Below are positions 10,370-20,916 of a stretch of 64,000 nt of DNA, in pieces (position 1 is the stretch's first letter; the number at the start of each line of letters is the position of its first letter). The stretch comes from Platycnemis pennipes. Lineage: Eukaryota > Arthropoda > Insecta > Odonata > Platycnemididae. Location: contig OW121846.1 in NCBI GenBank assembly GCA_933228895.1, forward strand, positions 5,115,915 through 5,179,914, given 5' to 3'. Both the position numbers and the translations under genes were made by a program. The notes beneath the pieces were generated by a model. The model had not been told where the DNA came from. It worked only from the letters and a program-made list of their open reading frames with translations, and made no database searches.

Positions 10370-10500
10370 TATTTTATTGCCAATATAAAGCTAGTAATTA
10401 GTCTTGTGTAATCAGTGCAGTTTGGGTTAGGGGTCAAGTACTCGCTTCCCAATATCAGCGTCCGTGCTTCGAGTCTCTCCGCCTCCAGTCTTTTTTTTTG
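10370..10500 (+). repeat. Possible tRNA-like SINE fragment
   Basis: The stretch contains CAAGTACTCGCTTCCCAAT, resembling an anticodon arm, then GTGCTTCGAGTCTC, resembling a pol III B box, and ends in a T9 run. Pairing of the arms is poor and the A box is unclear, so this is tentative. Confidence 0.3.
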
Positions 10501-10824
10501 GTTGATTCTAACATGCTCCTGAAAATGTGCAAATACATTAATTCTTCAAAATTATTTGTTACCGATGGTATTTTATCAGTTTCCAAGCGACGTCCCTGGT
10601 TCGTACTCTCTCTCACCCGAACATTTCGCCCGATCACCCGAACATTTTGGTAGATACTTACAATTATATGATCTGTTCATATGTTCTTCAGAGTTTTCTT
10701 CAATTTCTTGATATTAGATAGCATTTCATCATCACTAAATTATGGACACTGTTGATGTCTGCACCTGGGTAGCTTTTGCAGTCCTTTACTTGATACCTAA
10801 ATCTCGGTTTCACTAAAATGTAGT

Positions 10825-11430
10825 CTATTTGAAATCTTCCTCTGTCTGCAGGAATTTTCCACGTGTACCATTTCGTTTGTAATTTTTAGAGAATGTGCTG
10901 GCAACCACTAACTTATGTTGTGTGCAGAACTCCAGCAGTCTATCGTTTCGGTTTCCCAGTCCATATTTCCCAGTTTTTCTTCCATCTTGAGGTTCGCCAA
11001 CTAGCGTTCCTGACACATGAAATAATAAGAATTTCTTCTCCTCTTGCCTGTTTTATAACTTCCATGATATCTTCGTAGACATCTTCCATTTCTTCACCCT
11101 CGTAGACCGACGTAGGCATGTAAACTTGCACCACAATGGTATCTGTAGTCTTGGTCTCGATCTTCAACATTATAATCCTCTCACTGTAATGCAGGAAGCT
11201 CCTCACACACAGTCTTGCCCTCTTCCTGAGCATTATGCCTGCTCCAGCGTGACCATTCAGTGATCTGATGTGAATGATTCTATAACTTCCACTCCAAAAG
11301 TCTCCTTCTCCGGACAATCTGATTTCACTGATTCCTTGTATGTCGAGGTCCATTCATTGCATTTCCACATTCAGGTTCTCCAATCTTCCGCAGGTCTGAA
11401 ACGATTGCACGTTCCACATTCCTACCCTAA
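10825..11430 (-). pseudogene. RTE-like LINE endonuclease
   Basis: An EEP-type endonuclease. WNVQSFQTCGRLENLN contains the first motif, then a TGA, then LDIQGISEIRLSGEGDF (catalytic Glu in SEIR), RIIHIRSLNGHAGAGIML, VVQVYMPTS, and an eroded equivalent of the GDWN box near 11020. The final part reads QDGRKTGKYGLGNRNDRLLE and FCTQHKLVVASTFSKN. At least one stop and one frameshift break the frame. The match to a widespread insect RTE-like family is from memory of these motifs. Confidence 0.75.
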
Positions 11431-11770
11431 AACTGATGTACTATCTCGGGTAGTCCCCGTCCGGAGATCCGAATTGGGGACTATTTTACCTCTGGAATAT
11501 TTTACTCGAGAGGGTTCCATCACGTCTTGATAAGAAAGAAAAGAGTGGAGTAGCTGCGACTCCTCGGGATAGTAATGTGGTGGTTTCCCCTTTCCTTCCA
11601 CATCGCAGTGCTACAGACGTGAAAGTAAATGCTACCACGCCTGTAGTGAAATGAGTGTCGCTGTACCGACCACTGTGGCCTCCACCTTCACTCATATGAA
11701 GAAGAGCTGCTGCCCTCTCCTCCGGGTGATGGGAAGCGTAATTGCTGGCGGCCCTCTTCGCCAAGTCACG

Positions 11771-12375
11771 GCATCTTCAAAGTTTCTGTATTATTTTAAG
11801 GCCGACCTCACCAAGGGATAGACCAATACATCCTACAAATGCTCTCGCCCGTTGCCGACTGCTTATTCGACGAGTAAACTCGCTCATCTCGCAGAAAACC
11901 TCTATAACTTGAGGTCGACTCACCATCCGAAACCCACTTCATCGCACTTGGTGGCTCTAAGCTCAGCCCCGAGAATATGCAAATCCATAAGAATAATAAA
12001 ATACACCGTAACCACGAATAGATCCAAATATTTTCCCAATCCTGCATCGGATTTCCGGCCAGGATCAACTCGTAAAAAACGTATTGCGCCACTTGAAAAC
12101 ACTCATTTCGTATCCATGCACAACACCCACCAAACCAAACTAATCCGACCAATACAATGCTCCACCCCCCTTGATGTCTACTCATTCCGTATTCATCATT
12201 TGTGATGCATGAATGGACCCTATAGACAACATCAAAATATGATTTTCTCCGCTAACCAATTTTTTATTGTTGTTAGGCCTAGGGAAACCCAGGTACTAAA
12301 AAATGTTATGATTGCTATTCGAACGTAAGGGGGGACTGGGTAGATAGAGTGGTAAAATTGACAGTATCGGCGGCA
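11771..12375. other. No gene recognised
   Basis: Open frames of about 120 codons exist on both strands (plus 11852-12205, minus 12185-11808), but neither shows recognisable motifs. They overlap antiparallel, so at most one could be coding. No function is proposed. Confidence 0.35.
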
Positions 12376-12379
12376 TCAT

Positions 12380-12470
12380 TCGTATCCTGATGATGCCCAA
12401 GCGGGTGAAACTGGTCGCGTCGTTATTAAAAAGTTTTCATGTGGAAATACAGGGTTTTTTCTTCTTTGAG
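12380..12470 (+). mobile_element. Penelope-like element 3' terminus with hammerhead relic
   Basis: CTGATGA at 12387-12393, a GCCC/GGGT stem II, GAAA at 12407-12410, the minimal stem III AC-TG-GT and a GTC triplet ending at 12416 reproduce the ribozyme core seen at 1704-1750. Stem I pairs poorly here, so this copy may be inactive. The following sequence (TGTGGAAATACAGGGTTT) resembles the 3' end after the first ribozyme (TGTGGAAATTGCAGTGTTTC). Family A copy 2 starts directly after. Confidence 0.6.
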
Positions 12471-12479
12471 ATAGAGTGG

Positions 12480-14080
12480 TGTCCAATCCTTCCATATCAT
12501 AGATACAGAGGATTCGCGGAGAGAATTTCTGGAGGTCACCCGTAAAGCAGTTAATAAATACATACCAAGTAAATTCATTAGTGATAATTCAGAGCCAAGG
12601 TGGTATAACGCGGAGGTTAGGAAATCAATAAAGCGAAAAAGGGTATGCCACGCTAGGATGAAAAATCCAGGACGGGGTCTATCGGTTGAAGAAAAAAATG
12701 AGTTAGTTCAAAACTATAAAAAATCGAGAGCATTAGTAAGGAAATCATGTCGGCAAGGATTATCACATTTCAAGAGCAAGATGTTAGAAGAATACTTAGA
12801 TAGCAATCCTATTGCCTTTTGGTCATATGTGAGAGAGCTTCAGGGAAATAAGTCCACAGTGCACCCACTTAAAAACGATAAAGGCATCACCAGCAGTGTA
12901 GACAAAGCCAATACTTTGAAAACCTTCTTCCAAAGTGTATTCAACTCTTCGTCACAAAACGCAGTGGAACCACCGCCGAACACTTTCAGTGAGCAAATGC
13001 CCGAAATGAACATTTCATGTCGCGGAATAGAGCAGCAGTTAAAAAGCATAAGTAAAAACAAATCACCAGGTCCCGATCAAATTCCTTCCAGAGTATATAA
13101 AACATTAGCTTCTGAAATAGCCCCATATCTAGAAATAATATTCAATAAAACACTAAAGAACCACACAGTACCCGAGGATTGGAAAGTAGCTAACATTACT
13201 CCTATATTTAAAAGCGGTGATAGGGAAGAACCCAGTAACTACAGACCCATTTCACTCACGTCATTCTCCTGTAAGATATTTGAGCACATAGTAGTCAGTT
13301 CGATCATGGGGCATTTGGATAGTCAGGGATTACTCATAAACAGCCAGCATGGGTTCCGGAAAGGTAGATCTTGCGAGACACAATTAGCTTTATTCGTACA
13401 CGATATTTTAGTCCACGGCGAAAGCAGTACTGAAGTTGATGCGATATTTTTAGATTTTAAAAAGGCTTTCGATAAAGTTCCTCATGAGAAATTAATCTTT
13501 AAGTTAGAGAGTTTTGGTATAAATAAAGACGTTGTATGTTGGGTAAAATAATTCTTAAGTGGGCGAGAGCAGAGGGTTGTCATAGATGGTATCATGTCGG
13601 ACACAATCGAAGTCACATCGGGAGTTCCCCAGGGTAGCGTAGTAGGTCCGCTTCTACTTCTTTTATACATAAACGATTTGGGTACCGTTGTTAGTAGTAA
13701 GCTTAGACTTTTGAAGACGATGCGTTAGTGTACACAGGGGTATATCAAAAGAAGAGGACAGGAAATCGCTTAACAAGGATTTAGATACAAATCATGAGTG
13801 TGCGACAAATGGCGGTTAGAATTTAACCTTAAAAATTGTGTAGCTATCAATTTTTGGAGGATGAATAATTCGATATAGCGATTCTATAAAATTAATAACA
13901 CGAATATCGAAATCGTTGAAACCATAAGGTATTTAGGTGTAACAATCACTAAAGATTTATTGTGGGGAAGGCACATCCGGGAAATATGCGGCCGAGCGAA
14001 GAGAAAGCTAGGATTTATAAAAAGAGTACTTGGGAAATGTGATGAGAAGACAAAAGAGCGATGCTTTTTTTCACTAGTTA
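12480..14080 (+). mobile_element. Family A LINE copy 2
   Basis: Begins within ORF2 after the endonuclease core (DSREDSRREFLEV-like, then SKFISDNSEPRWYNAEVRK) and runs through the RT to the LGKCDEKTKERC region, stopping at the TTA at 14078-14080 where a DNA transposon begins. The matching remainder of ORF2 appears to resume at 29638. Confidence 0.82.
12658..13551 (+). pseudogene. Family A ORF2 copy 2, RT with shared stop
   Basis: Open for 297 codons. It encodes the linker (SHFKSKMLEEYLDSNP, then FWSYVRELQGNKSTVHPL), RT fingers (NKSPGPDQIPSRVYKTL), SNYRPISLTSFSCKIFEH, HGFRKGRSCETQLALF and AIFLDFKKAFDKVPHEKL. It ends CWVK-TAA at 13549-13551. Translation continues in frame with [13 protein letters not shown] and [15 protein letters not shown], then a frame slip at about 13710 damages FADD. 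The stop is at the same codon as in copy 1. Sequence is close to copy 1 throughout. Confidence 0.85.
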
Positions 14081-14833
14081 TGCCCCGTTTACTTTGCTAG
14101 GGTAGAATGATAGTTAATATGGCGGCTGAAACTAACCTGCGTTCACACGGCCTACCCAGAACCATCGTATTACCAATATTGTCGCTTCCCCCACATACCG
14201 TGCCTCATTTAGTCTAATGTAGTCGTGTTGAGAATACTATATCTAAAAGAATTTACATATTTATATTTTATCATCACCGTAGTACTCGCGGCGTTGCTTA
14301 AGTTTTCTCATTTCATACGACAGTTCCTTTATAATATCCTCCTTAGTTATTGGCTCAGCTTTTCTTAGTATTCAGGATTTTAATCTTCTATAGTGTGTAC
14401 GTAAGCTAAAGAAATACATTAATATAGTTAAATATACTTGCTTCTGATTGATAAATTGCAAAAAAATTAACGGTTGTCGAAGTAATTTAAATTTTATAGT
14501 TTATTTCTCTTGCATCTATATTGCGTAAATTTACTTATATATTCCTTCCTTAGAGCTTTTTTCTTTACTTGTCGATACTTGTTTGTTACATCTATGATAA
14601 TTTGTCTCTTTCATTGTCCATCTTATTATTCTGTAGTCTCTGTCAGTAGTTTTATGTAGTGTTTTTGTTTAATTATTTAGTTTTCTTAATGTTTATCGAG
14701 TAGCATATATTTATAGTTCGTTATTTGTTGGTTAAATTTATACAAGTAGTTTATTTTAGCTGTTTTTTTTACTATTAAGTAGTTTAATCTTTTAAGTATT
14801 TACGTAAGTTCAAATTAATATATTAATATTTTT
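14081..14833 (+). mobile_element. DNA transposon (TTA target), left part
   Basis: Starts TGCCCCGTTTACTTTGCTAG directly after a TTA in family A and has CTGCGTTCACACGGCC about 60 bp in. The reverse complement of the end at 29634 starts TGCCCCGTTCACACTACTAG and also has an inner GGCCGTGTGAACGCAAG, so these two look like the TIRs of one family. A 3 bp TTA duplication fits PIF/Harbinger-type elements. AT-rich interior; no transposase frame was seen. Confidence 0.55.
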
Positions 14834-15420
14834 AAAAAGAGTACTTGGGAAATGTGATGAGAAGACAAAAGAGCGATGTTACTCTTCACTAGTTAGGCCC
14901 CACCTTGAGTATGCAGCCAGTGTATGGGATCCTAATAAATTAGGTTTGATGAGAGAACTAGACAGTGTGCAGCGTAGAGCAGCTAGGTTCGTCAACAGGT
15001 GTTACGATAGGTTGAGTAGTGTATCAGAATTAATACAAGAATTAGGGTGGGAATCATTATCAGAGCGTAGGTTAAAGTTCAGATTAAATCTATTACAGAA
15101 ATTGCAATTGGATAGCTTTACTGAAGATGTTAGGCACATATTAAAAACACCAGCGTATTATGCTTGATTCGACCAGATAAATAAGATTAGAGAGATAGAT
15201 TGTCGTACAGATAGATTCAAAATGGCATTTTCCCCCCGTACTATGAGAGAACAGAATAGGCAGCATAGGCAAGGGGAAATATTCTAGAGTATTATGTGGT
15301 GCATGATGCATGTCTTACCCCTTAAATACTGTAGACACTAACAATCAAGTTACATGAGACAATATAGTTGCTAGTTTGCATGATAGTAGTGCATGTCTGG
15401 TGATCTTCATCCCTGCGAAA
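14834..15420 (+). mobile_element. Family A LINE 3' fragment
   Basis: Restarts at the family A segment KRVLGKCDEKTKERC, so 62 bp are present both here and at 14019-14080. It continues through VRPHLEYAASVWDPNKLG, MRELDSVQRRAARFVNRCYD, ESLSERRLKFRLNLLQKLQL and a stop at TPAYYA. The 3' UTR is interrupted near 15420 by the start of family B, before the terminal hairpin. Confidence 0.75.
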
Positions 15421-15742
15421 AGCACTCACCCGTAAAAGCCTTCCCTAAGAACTTATCCTTGCTCCTGTTGTTGTTGCTAAGGTAGTTAGGTGCCTACGTG
15501 GTGGTAATTATTGATCTTTAAATTTTATTGCTTAGTGTTTTAGAGTTTCATTTAGGTATTTCTTAGTGTGCATTGAATTTTGTAAAGAATCTAAGTATTT
15601 TCTGTTCCTTGTATTAATATATCTGAAGTTTATTATTATAATCGATCATTACTGCTTCCAACGTAGTGCATCCATAGCTTATTGGTTTCAAATTATATAT
15701 AGTCTTTTCATAGCTTAGTTTTCGGGGTAAAGCGTGATTAGA

Positions 15743-17140
15743 ATGGCTTTGAATTGGTCTTCTGTCGCGACGCTCGATAATTCAGGCGAATGCGCGGCTC
15801 TAAGGGCCCGTATCGCCGAATTGGAGAGAGTTGTGTCGGAATGATGGAGTTTCGGGTGGACTCCTTAGTGAGGATCTTTTTGTCAGATCGCAGGTTGAAA
15901 TTTAGACTTAATCTCTTAAACAAATTCCAAGGCAATATTTTCAGTGATGATGTTAAAAATATTTTACGAACCCCAACTTACTATGGCAGACTGGACCATA
16001 ATCATAAAATTAGAGAAATTGATTGCCGAACTGACCGATTCAAAATGTCCTTTTTCCCTCGCACAATTAGAGATACGAATAACGGTAAATATGTCCTATC
16101 GGAGAGTAGCAATGAATAGCATCGGTAGCTGCATGTTGGCATGAGTACTTAAAGCATACCTACTAACAGAATGTTTTTGCATGTTTGCTTTGCAATTTCT
16201 ATCTTTTTTAAATAGTGTAGTTCTGACTACTATATTAATACTATTCCTTTTTTTGCATGATATGTAGTGCATGTTTGGTGAGCAATCACCCCCTGCCACA
16301 CACCCTTGTGGTGGCTTGCAGGGTATTATGTAGATGTAGATGTAGATCTAACCGTCACTGCACCGCTCAGTGAAGAGGTAGCGCCAGCCCCTAAGCCCGA
16401 TGAGTGGAGGGTAGTTACTCTGAGTAGCGGAGGTGTAAGGCTGCGGCGCAGAGGGGAGTGTGCAGAGGCAACTCCTCTCCCCGTCTCAAATAGGTTTCAG
16501 GCGCTTCCTATGGATGTCGCCGAGATTCCTGCAGCCGGCCACGTCGCTACTCCGAGAGCTCTACCGAGGAGGAGCCGTCGGAGTTGGAAGGGGCGGGGGT
16601 GTTAGTGATAGGGAATAGTAACGTTCGGCGTGTGATGGCTCCTTTGCGGAGAAGGGCAGACCGCGAGGGTGTTAGCCAGGGCTTAACGTCTTGGTGCATC
16701 CCCAGTGGCGGTATTCCTCAGGTGACGAAGGCGATGGGAGCGGCGGTTGCGGGCACGAAGTGCTCTAGGCTGCAGGTCGTGGCCCTTGTAGGCGTCAAAG
16801 ATGCCACCGACCGCAGACCCGACGAGATTCTGCATTCCTTCAAGGAATTGAATTCTGAGGTGAAGCGAGTAAGTGGAGTCGCGGGCGTTGAACTGGCGCT
16901 ATCGATTTGTAGTCTGGTCCCGAGGATCGATCGTGGACCTCTGATTTGGCGTCGAGTGGTAGACATAAATCAGAGGCTACGCCATTTCTGTATGGACATT
17001 GGAGCCTCCTTCGTTGACCTTTAGCCGTCGCTTCGGTCGTGTAGGCGCCCTTTAAACTGCTCTGGAGTTCATTACACTCCGGACACCAACAAACGCGTGG
17101 CGGATAGGATATTAGATCATAGCAGGCCTTTTTTAGGGTA
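15743..17140 (+). pseudogene. Family B ORF1 with SGNH-hydrolase (esterase)-like domain
   Basis: The N-terminus MALNWSSVATLDN is followed by a short coiled coil (ALRARIAELERVVSE). After one frame slip, GGLLSED joins TVTAPLSEEVAPAP across the nested insertion. The C-terminal half reads VLVIGNSNVRRVMAPL (block I, GNSN rather than GDSx), VALVGVKDATDR (position of the GxND block), WRRVVDINQRLRHFC, GASFVDL, then a TAG at about 17022. Beyond the stop SGVHYTPDTNKRVADRIL keeps the catalytic-His block. ORF1 esterase domains are established in CR1 elements and are thought to act on lipids or membranes. A frameshift near 16590 separates the halves. Non-canonical block residues suggest loss of activity or a divergent subfamily. 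Confidence 0.7.
15878..16344 (+). mobile_element. 5'-truncated family B copy nested in family B ORF1
   Basis: Flanked by GATCT (15873-15877 and 16345-16349). Contains SDRRLKFRLNLLNKFQGNIF, KNILRTPTYYGRLDHNHKI and FFPRTIRD, a stop, the 3' UTR, the hairpin and a (TAGATG)n tail. Removing the insert and one GATCT restores the ORF1 reading frame, so the target duplication is well supported. Confidence 0.85.
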
Positions 17141-17285
17141 GATGGTAGGGTAGAGAGTAGGTCATGTAGTGGGGTAAATAACTTCTCGTTCCCAATCGCT
17201 TTATCGACTAACTTTCATGAAAGCAGCATTGAACCTCAAAATACTTCAGACATGACTTATCTCTCCCTTGCAGCCTTAATAAAAG

Positions 17286-18374
17286 TCGAGGTGATAATAT
17301 TTCCGTTGCAGTAGTTAATTGCCGAAGTCTTAAAAACAAGATACCTGAGTTCCATCACCTTATTCATACTACTGATGCAGATGTAATTATAGGAACTGAA
17401 AGTTGGCAGACGGATGACATTCCTGACTCAGAAATATTCCCAAAATCTTTTAAAATATATAGAAAAGATAGACATAACAGAGCAGGTGGTGGTGTTTTCA
17501 TTGCAGTCAAGAACTCAATCATTAGCAAAGCTTCCCGACAACCCCTTAGAATGTGTTTAATGTTCATTAACATGCCCTCAATCCAAATCAACATCCGTCT
17601 GCGCATTCTATAGGCCCCCAAACACTTATGTTGAGTCATTATTAGAACTGGGAAAGCAGATAAATTCTATAACGTCCCGTAACAGCGAACGTAATACAAT
17701 AATAGGTGGAGATTTCAATGCACCATCAATAGACTGGAAAACACACTGTTTCAAAGCTGGAGGAAGGGACAAGGACATCTGTGAGACTATTAGATGTGTT
17801 CTCCAATAACTCCCTGACAGAATTCGCTACGGCACCTAATAGAGGGGATAACACTCTTGATTTACTGGCAACCAATATCCCACAACATGTGACAATGATT
17901 GACACGGTTGATGGAATCAGTGACCACAGAGTTATAACTGCAAAACTCTCGCTATCTTTAGATAAAGATTTTAAGCAAAAAAGAAAGATTTACACTTTTA
18001 AAAGAGCAGACTTTGCGAACTTTAAAATTTATTTAAGAGATTCCTTATCGGATTTAAAAAAGTCTTCCAAAAAGGTATGTACCAACGATTCATGGAAGTC
18101 GTGCATTAATATCATGCGCTCTGTTATCAACACATTTATCCCTAGTAAATTCAAAAAAGAAAGCACTGAACCTAGGTGGTACAATGCCGAAGTGAGAAAA
18201 TCCCTGAGACGGCAGCGAATATGTCATGCTAAAATGAAAAGAATTAGTAAACATATGCGCACTGAAGAGCGTAATGTAATAATTGAAAATCATAAAATTT
18301 CAAAATCCACTGCAAAGACAGCCCTTAGCAATGCATTTGCAGATTTCAAAAGAATAACACTTGGGGACAATTGA
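17286..18374 (+). pseudogene. Family B ORF2, endonuclease part
   Basis: From 17286: NISVAVVNCRSLKNKIPEFH, GTESWQTDD (catalytic Glu), RAGGGVFIAVKNS, then a frameshift near 17560. GGDFNAPSIDWKTHCF (catalytic Asp and Asn) follows in another frame. From 17781 the frame is open again: RGDNTLDLLATNIPQHV, GISDHRVITAKL (SDH motif), EPRWYNAEVRKSLRRQRICH. The domain order matches family A. ATG at 17781 is only the first Met after the frameshift. Confidence 0.8.
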
Positions 18375-19381
18375 AAGAAAATCCAAAAGTCTTCCGGTCG
18401 TACGTAAGGGAAGTGCAAGGCCATAAGTCTGCCGTCCATTCACTTAAAAATGATAGGAGTGAAATGGCCAAAAACACTCTTGACAAAGTTAACTTGCTAA
18501 ATTCCTTCTTCCAAACCGTTTTTAACCCACTTTCCGGGGATCCAACTGTCGTGTTACATGACCTCTTTCAGCGGTTGATGCAACCAATTGACATTTCCTG
18601 TAATGGTATTGAAAAGTTACTTAAAGATATAAGCCCCAACAAATCTCCTGGCCCTGATCAAATTCCCTCCCGCGTATATAGAGAGTTAGCCTCCGAAATT
18701 TCCCCCTACCTTGAAATAATATATAATAAATCCCTGACCGAACACGTCGTACCGATGGACTTGAAAGCAGCCGATGTAACACCAATTTGTAAAAGTGGTG
18801 ATAGGGAGCAGCCATCTAACTACAGACCTATATCCCTCACATCCATTTCATGCAAGATCCTAGAACATATAATTGTCAGTTCAATCATGGGACACCTAGA
18901 TAGCCAGAATTTATTGTCCAATGTTCAGCATGGCTTCCGAAAGAGTATATCATGCGAAACTCAACTTGCTCTCTTTTCCCACGATATTTTAGTTTCTGAC
19001 GAAAATAATACTCCAGTGGATGCTATATTTCTAGACTTCAAGAAAGCATTTGAAAAGGTTTCTCATAACAAACTAATTTTTAAATTAAAATCTTATGGGT
19101 TAGACAGTAACATTATATCATGGATTAATGATTTTCTGCATGATCGGGTTCAAAGGGTTGTTTTAGACGGTGTTTCCTCACCGGCAATTAAAGTCACTTC
19201 AGGTGTCCCACAAGGTAGTGTGATAGGTCCACTCCTATTCCTTTTGTACATTAATGATATCCATAAGGTGGTAAAAAGTAAGCTTCGTCTATTTGCCGAT
19301 GACGCAGTAGTGTACAGGGAAATTCTATGCCCAAATGATAAAGAATATTTAAATATTGACCTACAAGCAATTGAAACTTAG
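18371..19381 (+). pseudogene. Family B ORF2, reverse transcriptase
   Basis: An open frame of 336 codons with the complete RT core: NKSPGPDQIPSRVYRELAS, SNYRPISLTSISCKILEH, HGFRKSISCETQLALFSHD, AIFLDFKKAFEKVSHNKLIF (palm Asp), [20 protein letters not shown] and RLFADDAVVYREI with an intact FADD. It ends at TAG after LQAIET, where family A has EWCDKWQLEL. A second TAG follows shortly, so the C-terminus is lost by two nonsense changes. This is the longest intact RT in the window apart from the R4-like element. Confidence 0.88.
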
Positions 19382-19512
19382 TGTGATACATGGTAGTTAG
19401 AATTAAACTTTGAAAAATGTCTTGTAATGAACTTTTGGAAAAAGAATAGCTCTCCTCCTACCACTTACAAAATATGAATTAACAATAAACAATTAAAAAT
19501 GAATTAACAAAC

Positions 19513-20079
19513 GTGGAATCCATTAAATATCTTGGAATAAGACTGACAAATGATCTTTCCTGGGGTAAACACATCCGTGAAATAATGGGTCAAGCGAATC
19601 GTAAACTGGGATTCGTCAAAAGAGTACTGGGTAAATGTGACGATCATGTACGAGAAATCAGCTACTCCTCCCTTGTAAGACCTCATTTAGAATATGCTAC
19701 CAGTGTATGGGATCCCAACGAAATCGGTCTAAATAACGAATTTGAACGTGTGCAGCGAAGATCGGCAAGATTTGTAAAGGGACGGTATGATAACCTTACT
19801 AGCGTAACCAGTCTATTAAATGAATTAAATTGGGAATCATTGTCAGATCGCAGGTTGAAATTTAGACTTAATGTCTTAAAGAAATTCCAAGACCATATTT
19901 TCAGTGATGATGTTAAAAATATTTTGCGGACCCCAACTTACTATGGTAGACTGGACCATAATCATAAAATTAGAGAAATGGATTGGCGAACTGACAGATA
20001 CAATTTGTCCTTTTTTCCTCATACTATTAGGGATATGAATAACGGTAAATATATCCAGTACGAGTGTAGCAATGGATAA
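19513..20079 (+). pseudogene. Family B ORF2, C-terminal region
   Basis: Open for 188 codons: YLGIRLTNDLSWGKHIREIM, KLGFVKRVLGKCDDHV, SLVRPHLEYATSVWDPNEIG, ERVQRRSARFVKGRYDNL, ESLSDRRLKFRLNVLKKFQ and FFPHTIRDMNNGKY, then the natural stop and the 3' UTR. This is the post-RT region conserved in the many truncated family B copies in the window. Confidence 0.85.
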
Positions 20080-20494
20080 CATCGGTAGCTGCAGGTTGGT
20101 ATAAGGACTTATAGCTAACCCAACTAACGGCATGTTTTAGCATGTATGTTTTGCTATTTTTATCTTTTTATTTTAATAGTGTAGTTTTGAACAGTACCTA
20201 TAAAAGTACTGATCCTTTTTTTATGCATGATATGTAGTGCATGTTTGGTGAGAGTTCACCCCCTGCCACACACCTTTATGGTGGCTTGCAGGGTATTATG
20301 TAGATGTAGATGTAGATCGTAAAGACTCTCGTGACATCTGGAGAGTGAAATGAAGTCAAAATAACAATGGTGGGTAGGGTAGCGGAAGGACTTTGTCTTG
20401 CAAAGATAGGAAGCGTATTTTAACTTATGTGCAAATTAGATGCAGTTATTTTATCGAACATTATCAACGTATTTTCCTAGATCCCTTTTTATAA

Positions 20495-20836
20495 ATGAAC
20501 CAAATTATTCTTCTTAAATTACTGGATCGGATCGATTGTAAGATGGCGACTTCGGCATGTAACCTAACTTGTGCGATCTGTAAAATTCTAATCGAACCTA
20601 AAGAGAAACCGGTCTTCTGCTGTTTTTGCCCAAATGTTATTCATCCTAAATGCTCTGGGCTTAATGATCTCTGTATAAAAGCCCTTAATGACTCGAACAG
20701 TTTATTCTGGAAGTGTCATTCTTGCCGAGTGACCGCTATCCATCTACCAAAAATGGCTGCCGACCTGGAATCTCTAAAAGAAGAGATTTGCAAGCTAAAA
20801 GCTGATAGTGCCATCGTTAGACCTACATCACATTGA
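20495..20836 (+). pseudogene. LINE ORF1 N-terminus with PHD-like zinc finger
   Basis: Cysteine/histidine spacing of a PHD-type finger: CAIC, then CCFC after about 14 residues, HPKC, and WKCHSC. This is followed by a leucine-rich coiled-coil start (MAADLESLKEEICKLKAD). PHD-like fingers in ORF1 proteins are known from CR1/L2-type LINEs. An alternative start, MATSACN at 20543, is equally possible. The frame stops soon after, and a TIR element interrupts the ORF downstream. Confidence 0.65.
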
Positions 20837-20916
20837 GAATCCAAGAATAATAGCCCGAATAACTCCATTGGAAATAGCGGAGATCCCACTCAAAAGACAA
20901 AGGGACTCGCGATGGG

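Larger units (their letters stand above)
9104..11770 (-). mobile_element. RTE-like LINE, broken copy
   Basis: In minus-strand order: GC-rich 5' UTR (about 11770-11440), endonuclease (11430-10825), a gap of about 500 bp (10800-10290) where the upstream RT should be, RT palm (10290-9905), a nested 145 bp insertion (9759-9903), and RT C-terminus (9757-9104). All coding parts carry stops. Confidence 0.75.
15421..20318 (+). mobile_element. CR1/L2/Daphne-type LINE, family B, nearly complete
   Basis: Has a 5' UTR-like AT-rich leader, ORF1 (from 15743), ORF2 endonuclease, RT and C-terminal region, a 3' UTR, the terminal hairpin CCCTGCCACACACC...GGTGGCTTGCAGGG (about 20262-20294) and a (TAGATG)n tail to about 20318. 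It carries a nested 467 bp family B fragment inside ORF1 and several point stops. The 5' boundary is approximate. Confidence 0.82.
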
